Positions 33,836-43,405 of a DNA stretch of 64,000 nucleotides are shown piece by piece. The position numbers were made by a program, and so were the translations under genes. Within the stretch, counting starts at the first letter, position 1, and each line of letters opens with the position of its first letter. Below the pieces are notes generated by a model. It was not told where the DNA came from and did no database searches. It worked only from the letters and a program-made list of their open reading frames with translations. This DNA is from Cydia pomonella (taxonomy: Eukaryota; Arthropoda; Insecta; Lepidoptera; Tortricidae), in the NCBI RefSeq assembly GCF_033807575.1, contig NC_084707.1, forward strand, positions 16,354,550-16,418,549. Direction: 5' to 3'.

Positions 33836-36800
33836 TTAATTTAACGTTCCATTATCAAAAAACTCCTGCAGCGTATAGAAAGATTTGTCTTTTAGATGTG
33901 TGTTAAGTGCTTTATTGAATAATTTTGAATTTTCTATTTCTTTTATTGACTGCGGAAGTTTATTAAAGATTTTTATGCACATCATGTGTGGTCCGGAGTG
34001 AAATATTTTTAAGGTAGAAGTGGGCAAGGAAAGGAAGTTATTTTGGCGGAGATTTAATGGTTTTGCATGACGGTCTTTTGCTTGTAGGAAGAAAGAGCTG
34101 TGTAATTTGACAAAAGTGCAAACTTCAAAAATATATAAGGAGGTAAGTGTTAATATTTTCAGGTTTTTAAAATGTGGCCGACAACTTTCCCTTGGTTTTA
34201 TGTTCGCTAAAATTCGGATGCATTTTTTTTGTAGAATAAATAAGTTATTGGCATTCGTACTATTACCCCAAAGGAGTATGCCATAGCGGAGTATGGAATG
34301 GGCGTAGGCATAATAGGCGGAAGTGGCAGTTTTTAAGTCTGTTGTTTTTTTTAATTCTAATAAGGCATATGAAAATCTGGATAGTTTATTGCTTACTTTC
34401 TGTATGTGGTCTTTCCAATTAATGTTTGTGTCGATGGTTAATCCTAACAAGGGAAATGTATCAGTTTGTTCCAGTTTAATGTTGTTGTATGAGAAATCTA
34501 TATTTAACGGTTGTCTTTGGTGTGGTCTGAATTGCATTAATTTTGTTTTGCTGAAATTCAATTGTAGGTTATGTTCGGTTAGCCAAGAATCTATTTCAGT
34601 CAGGATATGGGTGAGGCTAGAATTAAGATTATTATTATTTATGCACGGAAATACTACTGAGATATCATCTGCAAATAAAATACTAGGTGTATTGATGGAG
34701 TAGGGCAAATCGTTGATGTATATAAGGAACAGTAAGCAACCTAATACACTACCTTGTGGAATGGACTGAGTAACATTTACTCTATTTGAATGTATGCGTG
34801 AAATTATTCCTGTGTGGTTGTTATGGTGCTCTATTTCTACAAATTGCACTCGATTTTTGAGGTAAGAGTCAAACCATTTATGTACAAACCCTCTTACCCC
34901 AATACCGTACAATTTCTTCAACAGAACATCATATGATACCCTATCGTAGGCCTTGCTCATATCCAATAATACGCCTATAGCATATTGTTTATTATTTATT
35001 ATGTTTAATATTTTATTGATATAATTATAAACTGCCAAAGTTGTGGAATGGTTTTTTCTAAATCCGTTTTGGTTTTCGTTAAATATGGAGTATTTTTCAC
35101 AAAATGTGTAGAGTCGTTTTGACATAGCGGTTTCTATGATTTTGGAAAAGGTTGGTAAAAGAGCTATGGGGCGGTAGTTATTACAGTCAGTTTGTTTGCC
35201 TTTTTTGTGAATAGGTTTTATGATGGATAGTTTAAGCGAGTCTGGAACTATGCCTTCGAAGAAAGATTGATTTATTAGGAAGGCTAAGGGTGCGGACAGT
35301 TCGTCTGCACACTTTTTTATAAGGACAGGCGGGAGTTCATCATGTCCAAAGCTACTCTTATTTTTCAGGTTTCGTATAATATGACGAATTTCTATTTCAG
35401 TGACTGGTTGTAGGTAGAACGAATTTGGAGTGGGGTTGAGCACAGGGCGTCCGGCTGCGTTACGCACGCAGGGTCCATCACCTGCTCCTACCGATACGAA
35501 AAAATTGTTAAAGTAGTTTGCTATGATACTGGGGTCATCTGTTATACTGTTGTTAATGTTTAGTTTAATATTTATTCTGTTCTTTTTCGGAAGTTTATTA
35601 GTCCGTTTCTTTATCATATGCCACATGGTTTTGGTGATGTTATTAGAGTTCTTAATTTTATTAATATAATCCAGCTTTTTAGATTTTTTTACAGTATTTT
35701 TCAGCAGTTTTTCATAATGTTTGTAGTGTTCATGTAAAATAGGATTATTTGTTTTGGTGATCAGTATTTTTAAGAGACGTTTGTGTTTACAGGAAGTTTT
35801 TATACCTGTAGTTAACCAGGACTTTTTATTCAATTGTTTTTTTATTTTAACTTGCGTTTTAGGGATACAAGTATCTAGATTTTTTTGTATAGTAGCTGTG
35901 AAGGAGTAAAAGTTTTCATTGATGTTATTATTGCTGTCAATAATAGTACTCCAGTTAATTTTAGATAAATAAGACTTGAAAGCACTAATATTGTTCTCTG
36001 TAAATTTCCTTTTATTAGTAAACCAAACTTTGCGATCTTGGTTATTGGTGTTGTTAGGTATGGTATATATAACGCCTTTATGGTCTGAGAAACCGTATTC
36101 ATAGACAGAAACAACATTATTTTTATTATGAAAATTGGTAAAAAGTAAGTCTATACATGTTGAGCTTGTATCTGTAATTCGTGTGGGCTCGTTTACTAAT
36201 TGCTGGAAGTTATAACTAATCAAGAGGTTGATTAGTGAGATTGAAAGAGCAGATTTTTCTAAAACGTTCACATTGAAGTCACCACCTATGACAACGTTTT
36301 TGGTAACGTCTTTTGTAACTATAATCTGCAAGAGGTTTTCGAGTTTTTCATAAAATATGTTTGGATTTCTTTGGCTGTTTGGCCAATATATAACTACAAT
36401 TAACATATTTAAGTGTAGAATTTCAGTGGCACAAACTTCGAAAACAAATTCTATGGATAAGTCGCTTATGTCTTTACGTTCGATAAAAGGTATGTTATTT
36501 TTAAGGAACACACACACACCGCCACCTCCGTGGATGCTCCTATTAAACTTGGAAGTTACTTGGTACTCTTCTAGCTGTAATAAATCTAGTTTTGCTGCTG
36601 TAATCCAGGTTTCTGAAAGGCAGATGGCTTGTATATGTTTATCTTCTTGAGTAACTGATTCTATTAAGTGGCGTTTATTGTTCAAACTGCGAATATTTTG
36701 AAAAATAATCTTAAACTCACTTAAATTTACGAAAATTATGATTATGAGGACGAGTTCGGAGATTGTGAGAGTGTTTTCGCTGGTCTTGTGAATGTGTAGT

Positions 36801-36847
36801 ATTCTGTTCAATTGTGTTATTCTGCTCATTATTTTCATTATTTTCAT
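33836..36847 (-). CDS. LINE ORF2: AP endonuclease and reverse transcriptase
   Basis: This is the polyprotein that nicks the target and reverse-transcribes the element RNA. The apurinic-type endonuclease shows QNIRS, SETW, GGDFNV and SDH. The reverse transcriptase shows GFRKNHST, LDMSKAYDRV, IPQGSVLG and the catalytic FADD, and a CR1-type C-terminal region follows. The frame is about 1003 codons if read from the first ATG, but the first 45 or so residues overlap the end of ORF1 and look non-homologous. Translation more likely starts near the ORF1 stop (36717) by reinitiation or coupling. No disabling change is seen. Confidence 0.92.
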   Translation of the reverse strand: MKIMKIMSRITQLNRILHIHKTSENTLTISELVLIIIIFVNLSEFKIIFQNIRSLNNKRHLIESVTQEDKHIQAICLSETWITAAKLDLLQLEEYQVTSKFNRSIHGGGGVCVFLKNNIPFIERKDISDLSIEFVFEVCATEILHLNMLIVVIYWPNSQRNPNIFYEKLENLLQIIVTKDVTKNVVIGGDFNVNVLEKSALSISLINLLISYNFQQLVNEPTRITDTSSTCIDLLFTNFHNKNNVVSVYEYGFSDHKGVIYTIPNNTNNQDRKVWFTNKRKFTENNISAFKSYLSKINWSTIIDSNNNINENFYSFTATIQKNLDTCIPKTQVKIKKQLNKKSWLTTGIKTSCKHKRLLKILITKTNNPILHEHYKHYEKLLKNTVKKSKKLDYINKIKNSNNITKTMWHMIKKRTNKLPKKNRINIKLNINNSITDDPSIIANYFNNFFVSVGAGDGPCVRNAAGRPVLNPTPNSFYLQPVTEIEIRHIIRNLKNKSSFGHDELPPVLIKKCADELSAPLAFLINQSFFEGIVPDSLKLSIIKPIHKKGKQTDCNNYRPIALLPTFSKIIETAMSKRLYTFCEKYSIFNENQNGFRKNHSTTLAVYNYINKILNIINNKQYAIGVLLDMSKAYDRVSYDVLLKKLYGIGVRGFVHKWFDSYLKNRVQFVEIEHHNNHTGIISRIHSNRVNVTQSIPQGSVLGCLLFLIYINDLPYSINTPSILFADDISVVFPCINNNNLNSSLTHILTEIDSWLTEHNLQLNFSKTKLMQFRPHQRQPLNIDFSYNNIKLEQTDTFPLLGLTIDTNINWKDHIQKVSNKLSRFSYALLELKKTTDLKTATSAYYAYAHSILRYGILLWGNSTNANNLFILQKKCIRILANIKPRESCRPHFKNLKILTLTSLYIFEVCTFVKLHSSFFLQAKDRHAKPLNLRQNNFLSLPTSTLKIFHSGPHMMCIKIFNKLPQSIKEIENSKLFNKALNTHLKDKSFYTLQEFFDNGTLN

Positions 36848-38036
36848 TATTCTGTTCGGTTACGTTTCCGTTATGGTTGTTAGTCGATTCTTGTGATGGG
36901 TTTCTTAATGCTACTGTGGTTTTGTTGTTGGAGTGTCCTTCATGTATCTTACCATCTATTAACAGGATGTTATCTTTAAATATAGCATGATGTCCGTTTC
37001 TCCGTGCATCAAGAAGTACTTCTCTAATTCTTCTTTTTTCTTGCAAGGATTTATCATCTAAAAATTCCGATATTCCTAAGCCAGTGTTTTTGAAAAAGTG
37101 GCCATTTTGAATCAGGTGTTTTGCCATCTTTTTGCTCAACAGTTCAACTACTATTGGTCTTTTTGGTCCTTTTCTGCCAATTCGTTTTAAGTCTTCTATA
37201 TAACCGGCGATATTGACATTTAAAATGTCTTGAAAGATGTGGATAACGCGGTCATACAGGTTGTGCTCAGTTTCCCAATAGTGCTCAATCAAACCAAAGA
37301 TAATAATTTTTTTGCAATTTTCAGTAGAGGCCATAGTTTGCAAGTGTTCTGTCTGTTTCCATTCATTGGGATATTTAATTTTTTCCTGAACTTCTTTTAG
37401 TTCTTTTTGTATCTGCTGATTTTGCGCATTCAAGTTACATATCTGGTTATTCATTCTATCTATCTCATCTTTCAGGTTTTTTTGTTCTGTGGAAAAGATA
37501 TTACTGTTTTGTGTTATATCTAATTTCATTTGGGATATTTCAGTGGTAATTTCCGACATTATTGCCATTTTTATTTCCGAAACCAGTGCAATTTTATAAT
37601 GGTCCAGTTTTCTATCAAGAAGTTTCTCAAATTGTTCTATACATATCACATTATTTCCTGGAGAGAGCATTCCTTGTGGAACAGTACCGCTAAGATTTAG
37701 CGATTCGTCCGGTAAAGTATCACCTAATACACTTACTTCGGAGGTATATGACTCATCAAGTTTTGTATTGCACTCGTTCTTCTTATTAGGGCCAAGTGCG
37801 GCATTGACAGGATGATTCTTTGTATGTATATATGTAGATAGCTTTTTCAAGCAATCAGGACATTTCCAGTTAGATCGACGCTTTTGATCTGGCGCGTAGA
37901 ATGATTTGTATCTCTCGAATGACATATTGATACAATTTAGGTCGTATTCTTCGTAACATTTACAACAACGCAAATGTAGTTTTTTAAGCAGTGGCTTTTT
38001 GCAGTGCGCACACTTCACTGAGGATCCCGGCGACAT
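36717..38036 (-). CDS. LINE ORF1: zinc-finger, coiled-coil nucleic-acid-binding protein
   Basis: This ORF1 protein would coat the LINE RNA. From the Met at 38034-38036 (MSPGSSVKCAHC) it is about 439 residues. A PHD-like cysteine cluster (CAHC...CCKC...CPDC) lies at about residues 7-65, a charged coiled-coil stretch in the middle (QNQQIQKELKEVQEK), and then a conserved C-terminal domain like that in other lepidopteran LINE ORF1 proteins and in the baculovirus FP C-terminal family. A frame extension upstream to 38084 has only a GTG and is not used here. Confidence 0.85.
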   Translation of the reverse strand: MSPGSSVKCAHCKKPLLKKLHLRCCKCYEEYDLNCINMSFERYKSFYAPDQKRRSNWKCPDCLKKLSTYIHTKNHPVNAALGPNKKNECNTKLDESYTSEVSVLGDTLPDESLNLSGTVPQGMLSPGNNVICIEQFEKLLDRKLDHYKIALVSEIKMAIMSEITTEISQMKLDITQNSNIFSTEQKNLKDEIDRMNNQICNLNAQNQQIQKELKEVQEKIKYPNEWKQTEHLQTMASTENCKKIIIFGLIEHYWETEHNLYDRVIHIFQDILNVNIAGYIEDLKRIGRKGPKRPIVVELLSKKMAKHLIQNGHFFKNTGLGISEFLDDKSLQEKRRIREVLLDARRNGHHAIFKDNILLIDGKIHEGHSNNKTTVALRNPSQESTNNHNGNVTEQNNENNENNEQNNTIEQNTTHSQDQRKHSHNLRTRPHNHNFRKFK

Positions 38037-38201
38037 TTTTTTTAAAAGGGCTTGTAATTTATAGTAATAGAAAGCAAAGTTCACCAGAGTTCACGTCACG
38101 GGCTACGGCGATTCCTGGAAATCGCGCACGGTTATAGCAAGGAATCCGCGCGCATCTTCGCGGTCGGAAGGGCCTAAGTGCGGCAATTTTTGAAGCCGCT
38201 T

Positions 38202-38555
38202 ACGCGTTTTCTTGTGGTAGGTATATGAATTTGCAATCCGTTCGAATCTTTTGGCTATTTTTGTTATTTATAGTTTTTCACTGCTTTTTATCAAACTCAC
38301 TATTACTAAAACTAAATCACTGTGTTATATGGAACATATTGATACCAGTTTCAATTTACAAAGCTCACTTTTAACCCTTTAACGCGTTTTCTTGTGGTAG
38401 GTATATGAATTTGCAATCCGTTCGAATCTTTTGGCTATTTTTGTTATTTATAGTTTTTCACTGCTTTTTATCAAACTCACTATTACTAAAACTAAATCAC
38501 TGTGTTATATGGAACATATTGATACCAGTTTCAATTTACAAAGCTCACTTTTAAC
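38202..38555. repeat. Perfect tandem duplication, 180-bp period
   Basis: CGCGTTTTCTTGTGGTAGGT and the following roughly 170 bases occur twice, exactly 180 bp apart (compare 38221 and 38401), with no difference seen. It abuts the 5' end of the LINE. Either a very recent duplication, connected with the LINE insertion or not, or an assembly artefact. Confidence 0.85.
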
Positions 38556-38684
38556 TAAGCCCTTTCATTTGACATATAACACGATATACTTTGCAAAACT
38601 TTTGTTTTTAATTTTCTCGTTAACCCCCAAAAGTGGCCCTTATGTTTGAGATTTATTTATTTAAGTTTACATGTCCGTCTTTGG

Positions 38685-38830
38685 GTCACTTTACATATGT
38701 GTACCAAATTTCAACCAAATTGGTCCAGTAGTTTTGGAGCAAATAGGCTGTGACATACGGACAGACAGACGCACGAGTGATCCTATAAGGGTTCCGTTTT
38801 TTCCTTTTGAAGGACGGAACCCTAAAAACA
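38685..38830 (+). repeat. Dispersed repeat ending in GGACGGAACCC
   Basis: AAATTTCAACCAAATTGGTC, GGACAGACAGACGCACGAG and ATAAGGGTTCCGTTTTTTCC are shared in order with 50740-50882. It lies within element B. Confidence 0.75.
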
Positions 38831-38954
38831 GACAGGATGCGAAAAAAAAGTTATTAAAAAAAATTTTTTTTTTTAGTTGGGAATGTGGCCAAACAGGGAA
38901 TGTGGATGAAACGGAAATGTGAACCAAGTGAACCTATTGGATTTTTAACTTAAA

Positions 38955-39360
38955 CATATTGGCTCGTTGGACATTTTGGCCTCTAGACATATTGAGACCT
39001 TGGGCATATTAACTCCTTTGGACATGTTGACTCCTTAGACGTTTTGACTCCTTGGATGTTTTGACCCTTGGACATTTTGTCACCTTGGATGTTTTGACCC
39101 TTAGACCTGTTGACTCTTCGGACGTTTTGACCCTTGGACATTTTGACACCTTGGACATATTGACTCCTTGGATGTTTTGACCCTTGGACCTGTTTACTCC
39201 TTTGACGTTTTGACCCTTGGACATTTTGACACCTTGGGTATATTGACTCCTTGGACGTTTTGACCTTTGGATGTGTTGACTCCTTGGACATATTGACTCC
39301 TTGGACGTTTTGACCCTTGGACATATTGACTCCTTGGACGTTTTGGCCTTTGGACATAGT
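38955..39360 (-). repeat. Right minisatellite arm of element B
   Basis: This is the mirror image of the left arm, with units GGACATATTGACTCCTT and GGACGTTTTGACCCTT. Read on the minus strand it keeps an open frame with the motif MSKGQNVQGVN repeated about ten times, imposed by the 33-bp period. Confidence 0.85.
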
Positions 39361-39949
39361 GCCCTGGAAGGCTAAAAACGGCTTTAATTTGTTAAATTAA
39401 CAAAATATATTTTGACGGATGCTTTCGCGTCCAAAACGCTCTTTGAAAATTGTGTGACGTCACAGTTTACGGTTTGACACAATAACTACATACACACGTA
39501 GAAGATACGAACTGTCAACAGACATTTGTCATTTGTTGTTTATCGCCTAACTGTCAACAGTGTCAATCCGAGAGTTGTGACGTCATCAGAATCTTCAATG
39601 ACGTTTCGAGTTTGGTCACGTGACGTGTGCCAAAAGATATTTTAATATTTATTGGGATACAATTCTGCCCTAAGATTTGTAGAAGGAAACAACCCTATTG
39701 TAACACTAGCACATATCAATGTACTTGCGCATGTTATAATATTATAGTTAATCGTGTCGCTTTACACTTTGTTGTCTCTTGTTATTTATTTTACATACTA
39801 AGGAAAGAGATAACAATAAATATATATATGAAGAAGCGTGTGGATTTAGTGGCTCGAAGACGATTTATGCCACTGGTCCAGAAGCAAGTAAAGCCACGAG
39901 CTAATCTAACCTGTTCAATTAAAATACAAAAAAGAATGAGTTGAGGTGT

Positions 39950-40085
39950 TATTAAAGAACGGGTTCCCATTTGTCCTCGCCCCACGTGACTGTTGCCATA
40001 CATGAAGTGGGGACAGATGGGAATGATTCTTATGAATGCAACTGTTCCCATCTGTGCTCGGCGGGGACAAATAGGAATATACCAA
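39950..40085. repeat. Inverted phrases TTCCCATTTGTCCTCGCC
   Basis: GGTTCCCATTTGTCCTCGCC and CGGCGGGGACAAATAGGAA face each other, with TGGGGACAGATGGGAA and TTCCCATCTGTGCTCGG between. A small palindromic element. Confidence 0.6.
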
Positions 40086-40089
40086 ACGC

Positions 40090-41436
40090 GCATGTGACAC
40101 CATGCGTCTAGGGAATACTGAAATCGCTTACTATAACTTGACTAGTGAGTCGTGTCACCAGTCGTGACCTATATATTTATTCAATATAATATGTATACCT
40201 AATAAAAGTAGCCAGATTTATTCTAAAAACAGTAATTTAATGATACAGACGGGCACAGCGTAAATGACGTAACAAATCTAGTTCTGGCGAGTTTTACTGC
40301 GCTACTAATGTATATTTATTATTTAACAAGTCTCAAGTCAGTGTGATAAGATAAACCGATTTGTAACCAGCGTATCTGGTTGGATATGAGTTATAAATGT
40401 TTAATATCTTCTCTGAAACGTACTTACGAATTTATATTTCTGTGTTAATCACCTATTTAATTATTACTACATCGATTAAGTTGTGACGGTGTAATTATAT
40501 AAATAGCCAAAAATGTATCATAACTATGAATATCAATACGCTGCAATACAAAATAGGGAAAATGGTAAGTCTATTTATCACAGATAATCATAATTTTTGT
40601 TATGTTACTAAATGGTTCACTGTAAAGGTTTCCCCCTTATTCACCTTATTCATAAAACTTTACGGACTCTGCAGCAGGCTCGGCCGAATTTCATCTTCCG
40701 AAACAAACGGAGTTTCGTTCTCATTTTAAAACGGCCTTTAATTAATATATACATCTTGTTTTTAATGAATTTCGTTAACTTCGGGGTATGGGTAAGTACG
40801 TCTAAGGAAACTAAATGGCATAGTTAATTAAAAAAATATATATATTTTAATTTTAGTTATATTTTTTATTTTTAATAAATAAATTGTTGCATATAGCGTT
40901 GCATGTAGGCAATGGAAAAATATTATTGGTAAACAGATTTTGCATGCAAGTGATATTTGTCCAACCAAAATTATGGTAGAAAAAAGGCTATTTTATTTTA
41001 TTTTTATTATAGCGTTGTTGTAACCGGGCATTACATTTAACTCAATCAAACATCGAACGTCCGAGATGGTACTTAGACTTACCTTACATTTAGTAGCAAA
41101 TGTATAAACTCGTACTAAACACTACTCAATATGTAAACAGGCTCTAAGACAAGTGTACACGCTCGTAAAGGCCTTATCAGATAGACATAAATAATTGATT
41201 ATCTCCGAAATGGAGTAAATTAGAATACCGATGTCTTTGGCAAAGTTACTTAATTTAAGCTCAGAAATACACCCTTGAAATTAACGGAAATAAAAAACAC
41301 GGTGTATAGCTCTAGCTTATAAAATAAAGGGAATAGAGCAAAAACAAGTTTTGTATGATATTTTTGTATTTGCTGTATTCTTTTAACTGTGGTATCTGAA
41401 GCTATATAAAATAATTACAGGCATAGGTATACTTAT
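40090..41436. other. AT-rich intergenic stretch, no gene recognised
   Basis: No conserved frame or complete repeat was identified. Confidence 0.4.
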
Positions 41437-42336
41437 CCTATTGTCAGTGCCGGATTAACCATTAAGCAAAATAAGCACTTGCTTAGGGCACCACGTCTAG
41501 GGGGGCACCAAAATCGTAGGAAAAAAAACGCACAGGCTGCATCAGTATCGCAGTCGTAGTGTACTTAGTACTTATGTACACGAAACTTTTTGGTATGTGT
41601 GTACCCATCTAATAACGAAGGGTCGTATGAGAGTCAGGAAACGTAAGCACATCTCCAACCTTACGCGGAGGCCCTCGAAGATCATGGTCAAAAAATCGTC
41701 GGGCTTGTGGCCAACCGATTTTCTCGACGTAGATTACCGATTTTGTAGCGAATTTTGCTCTCTTGCACACCAGATGTGTCGACCAGGCCGAGTTTCTGCA
41801 GAGCCGCGATTCTGCGACCTAATTGTCAAAGTGTTATAAAGGGCCCCGCGAAGGCCGAAAACCAAAAGTAGGCCGACCAGTAGGAGAACCGTGATTACAT
41901 AGGTTCGATTTAAACCACTCTTCTGCAGTTCGGCGTTAAGTCTTATGCGACGCTAGGCCTTCTATTTTATGCAAACAGCCTTACTTTCACTTGGCCATGG
42001 ATCCAAATCCAAGTCTTCTCTCGCAGCTGGGCCTTCTGCTTTGCTCACACCTCGCCGTTGGTTGTGTATGATAACGCGCCGCGATCGGACGCTCCGGATG
42101 TCCAGCCATTCTTACCTCGTCATTGGTCAAAAGCCTGGCTTTCTTCCAGTTCGACCTTTGGCCTATCCGTAAGCGCCGATCGAACGCTCCGCGCGTTCAG
42201 CCTTATGGAAAGCTCAACCTTTGCTTTTAAAAACACTGATTTAAAGTTTCACGATTCCGGCCAATCAAATTAGATCGAAAAATAATAGTAAATAATAATT
42301 AATTCCCAGCAAACTGGAAATTGTTTTAATACTTTC

Positions 42337-42777
42337 ATTTGGTCTTAAATGCGTGTAATCCGAGTTTGCTCCATCCCAAGAGGTGCATCTTTTGGGATCC
42401 TTAGGAGATATTTTTTTTCCTTTGGATTGCCAAACCATAGCACTTTGTGGATCAGACACTGGTAAGGCGTTTTCGGATTATTACATGATTTTACCAAAAA
42501 TAAAAAATGTCTCTATAAAAAATGTTTTTTTTTTTAACATTTTAAATACGACGAATACATATTAAGGTATCTTCAATCAATCAATAAATTTTATTGCAAG
42601 AACATAGTTAAATTACATTTCGGATCCTCAGATATCAATTTTAGTCATAATTAGAACAATTTTTCCAACGGACGTATCGTTTTCGATTTACAAGCAAAAA
42701 ACTGAAAAAGAGGAAACATTTATGCACACCTCCTGGGATGGAGCAAACTCGGATTACACGCATTTTTAGGACCAAAT
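42337..42777. mobile_element. MITE within the hAT-like element
   Basis: ATTTGGTCTTAAATGCGTGT at the left is mirrored at the right; the arms of about 45 bp include GTAATCCGAGTTTGCTCCAT with a mismatch or two. Non-coding. Confidence 0.75.
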
Positions 42778-42825
42778 TCGAAAAAATCTAATTTTATTGG
42801 CCTAATTGTGACACATTATTATTTA

Positions 42826-42950
42826 AGAAAACGGGACTTAATCGCGTTTGATTAAGTTCCAAAATTACCTCCAACGTCAAAGTAATGATGTCGACTTTAC
42901 CCAGTCTTCTCCGAGACCATGGGGACAACGCCGTCCTTGAAACGTCAGGT
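42826..42950. repeat. Fragment of a Penelope-like element end
   Basis: ACGGGACTTAATCGCGTTTG, CAGTCTTCTCCGAGACCATG and GACAACGCCGTCCTTGAAACG match the terminal sequence of the Penelope-like copies at 49834-50318 and 51196-51650, partly rearranged. Confidence 0.65.
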
Positions 42951-43216
42951 CAGGTCAATAATTTGCTATTTAAGACATGGCTAAGCCCCTACTGAAGGCC
43001 TTGCCCTCACATGAATGAGCTTCGCAAGAAAGCTCTAGAGGTTGCAAAACCCTGTGCGGAGTACGGCCTATCTTACGTCTTCGCTTACACTTCGATATTG
43101 GTTGGCTTGGCTTCCGGCCTTATGCGAAACACGGTCTTCGAATTTACTTACACTTGACCTTACCTACTTTTACATTACTGCTGCAGTACTGTCAATTTGA
43201 TACAATGATGTGACGG

Positions 43217-43306
43217 TGTTGTAGGTAGTTCTATAACAAGGTATATCTACCCGTTATTATTTTAATAAACCAGTTGTCATCTGAGCTCGGTGTTTGATTT
43301 ACTACA
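43217..43306 (+). repeat. 5' LTR of gypsy element
   Basis: 90 bp, starts TG and ends CA, identical to the 3' LTR, with a polyadenylation signal at 43264-43269. Confidence 0.93.
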
Positions 43307-43405
43307 TGGTGGCAGCGGTGAAAAATAAATAGTTTTTGTGCAGTTATTGGAGTTTATTGGTGTAAGAATTATAAGTTATTGTGTTTGTGCTAAAGTGTAC
43401 TGCAA

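Larger units (their letters stand above)
33642..38215 (-). mobile_element. CR1-like non-LTR retrotransposon, two ORFs, near full length
   Basis: On the minus strand: a short GC-rich 5' leader (38037 to about 38215), ORF1 (36717-38036), ORF2 (33836 to about 36847), a 3' UTR of about 0.17 kb and a pentamer tail. Both ORFs are open over their full length with no visible lesion, so the insertion is young. It inserted in the middle of element B. Confidence 0.88.
33095..39371. mobile_element. Element B: TIR element with mirrored minisatellite arms, 8-bp TSD
   Basis: CCTTCCAGGG at 33095 is inverted at 39362-39371. The 8-bp repeat CTAAAAAC flanks it on both sides (33087-33094 and 39372-39379). The uninterrupted target (ACTAAAAACGGC) is seen in the related element A copy at 51859-51866. 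Just inside each end lies a 0.4-kb array built on a 33-bp unit, in mirror orientation. The centre carries a CR1-like LINE. The 8-bp duplication fits hAT-type integration, but no transposase is present and the ends are not the usual CAGxG. Confidence 0.85.
33004..39700. mobile_element. Element A: short-TIR DNA element, host of nested insertions
   Basis: The left end CAATAGGGTTGTTTCC is the exact inverse of the right end GGAAACAACCCTATTG, and TAA flanks both sides (33001-33003, 39701-39703). Its own interior is only about 0.4 kb (33020-33094 plus 39372-39690). The remainder is element B. A relative without B lies at 51777-52258. No transposase is encoded. Confidence 0.85.

Noticed and set aside
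34323..34703. Plus-strand ORFs within the LINE (34323-34703, 36357-36650)
   Set aside because: Antisense to the reverse transcriptase/endonuclease coding region, with no domain.
38037..38084. Longer LINE ORF1 starting at 38084
   Set aside because: That codon is GTG; the first ATG (38034-38036) directly precedes the zinc-finger domain.
38983..39357. Protein with MSKGQNVQGVN repeats
   Set aside because: The frame is held open by the 33-bp minisatellite period and appears in both mirrored arms of a mobile element.
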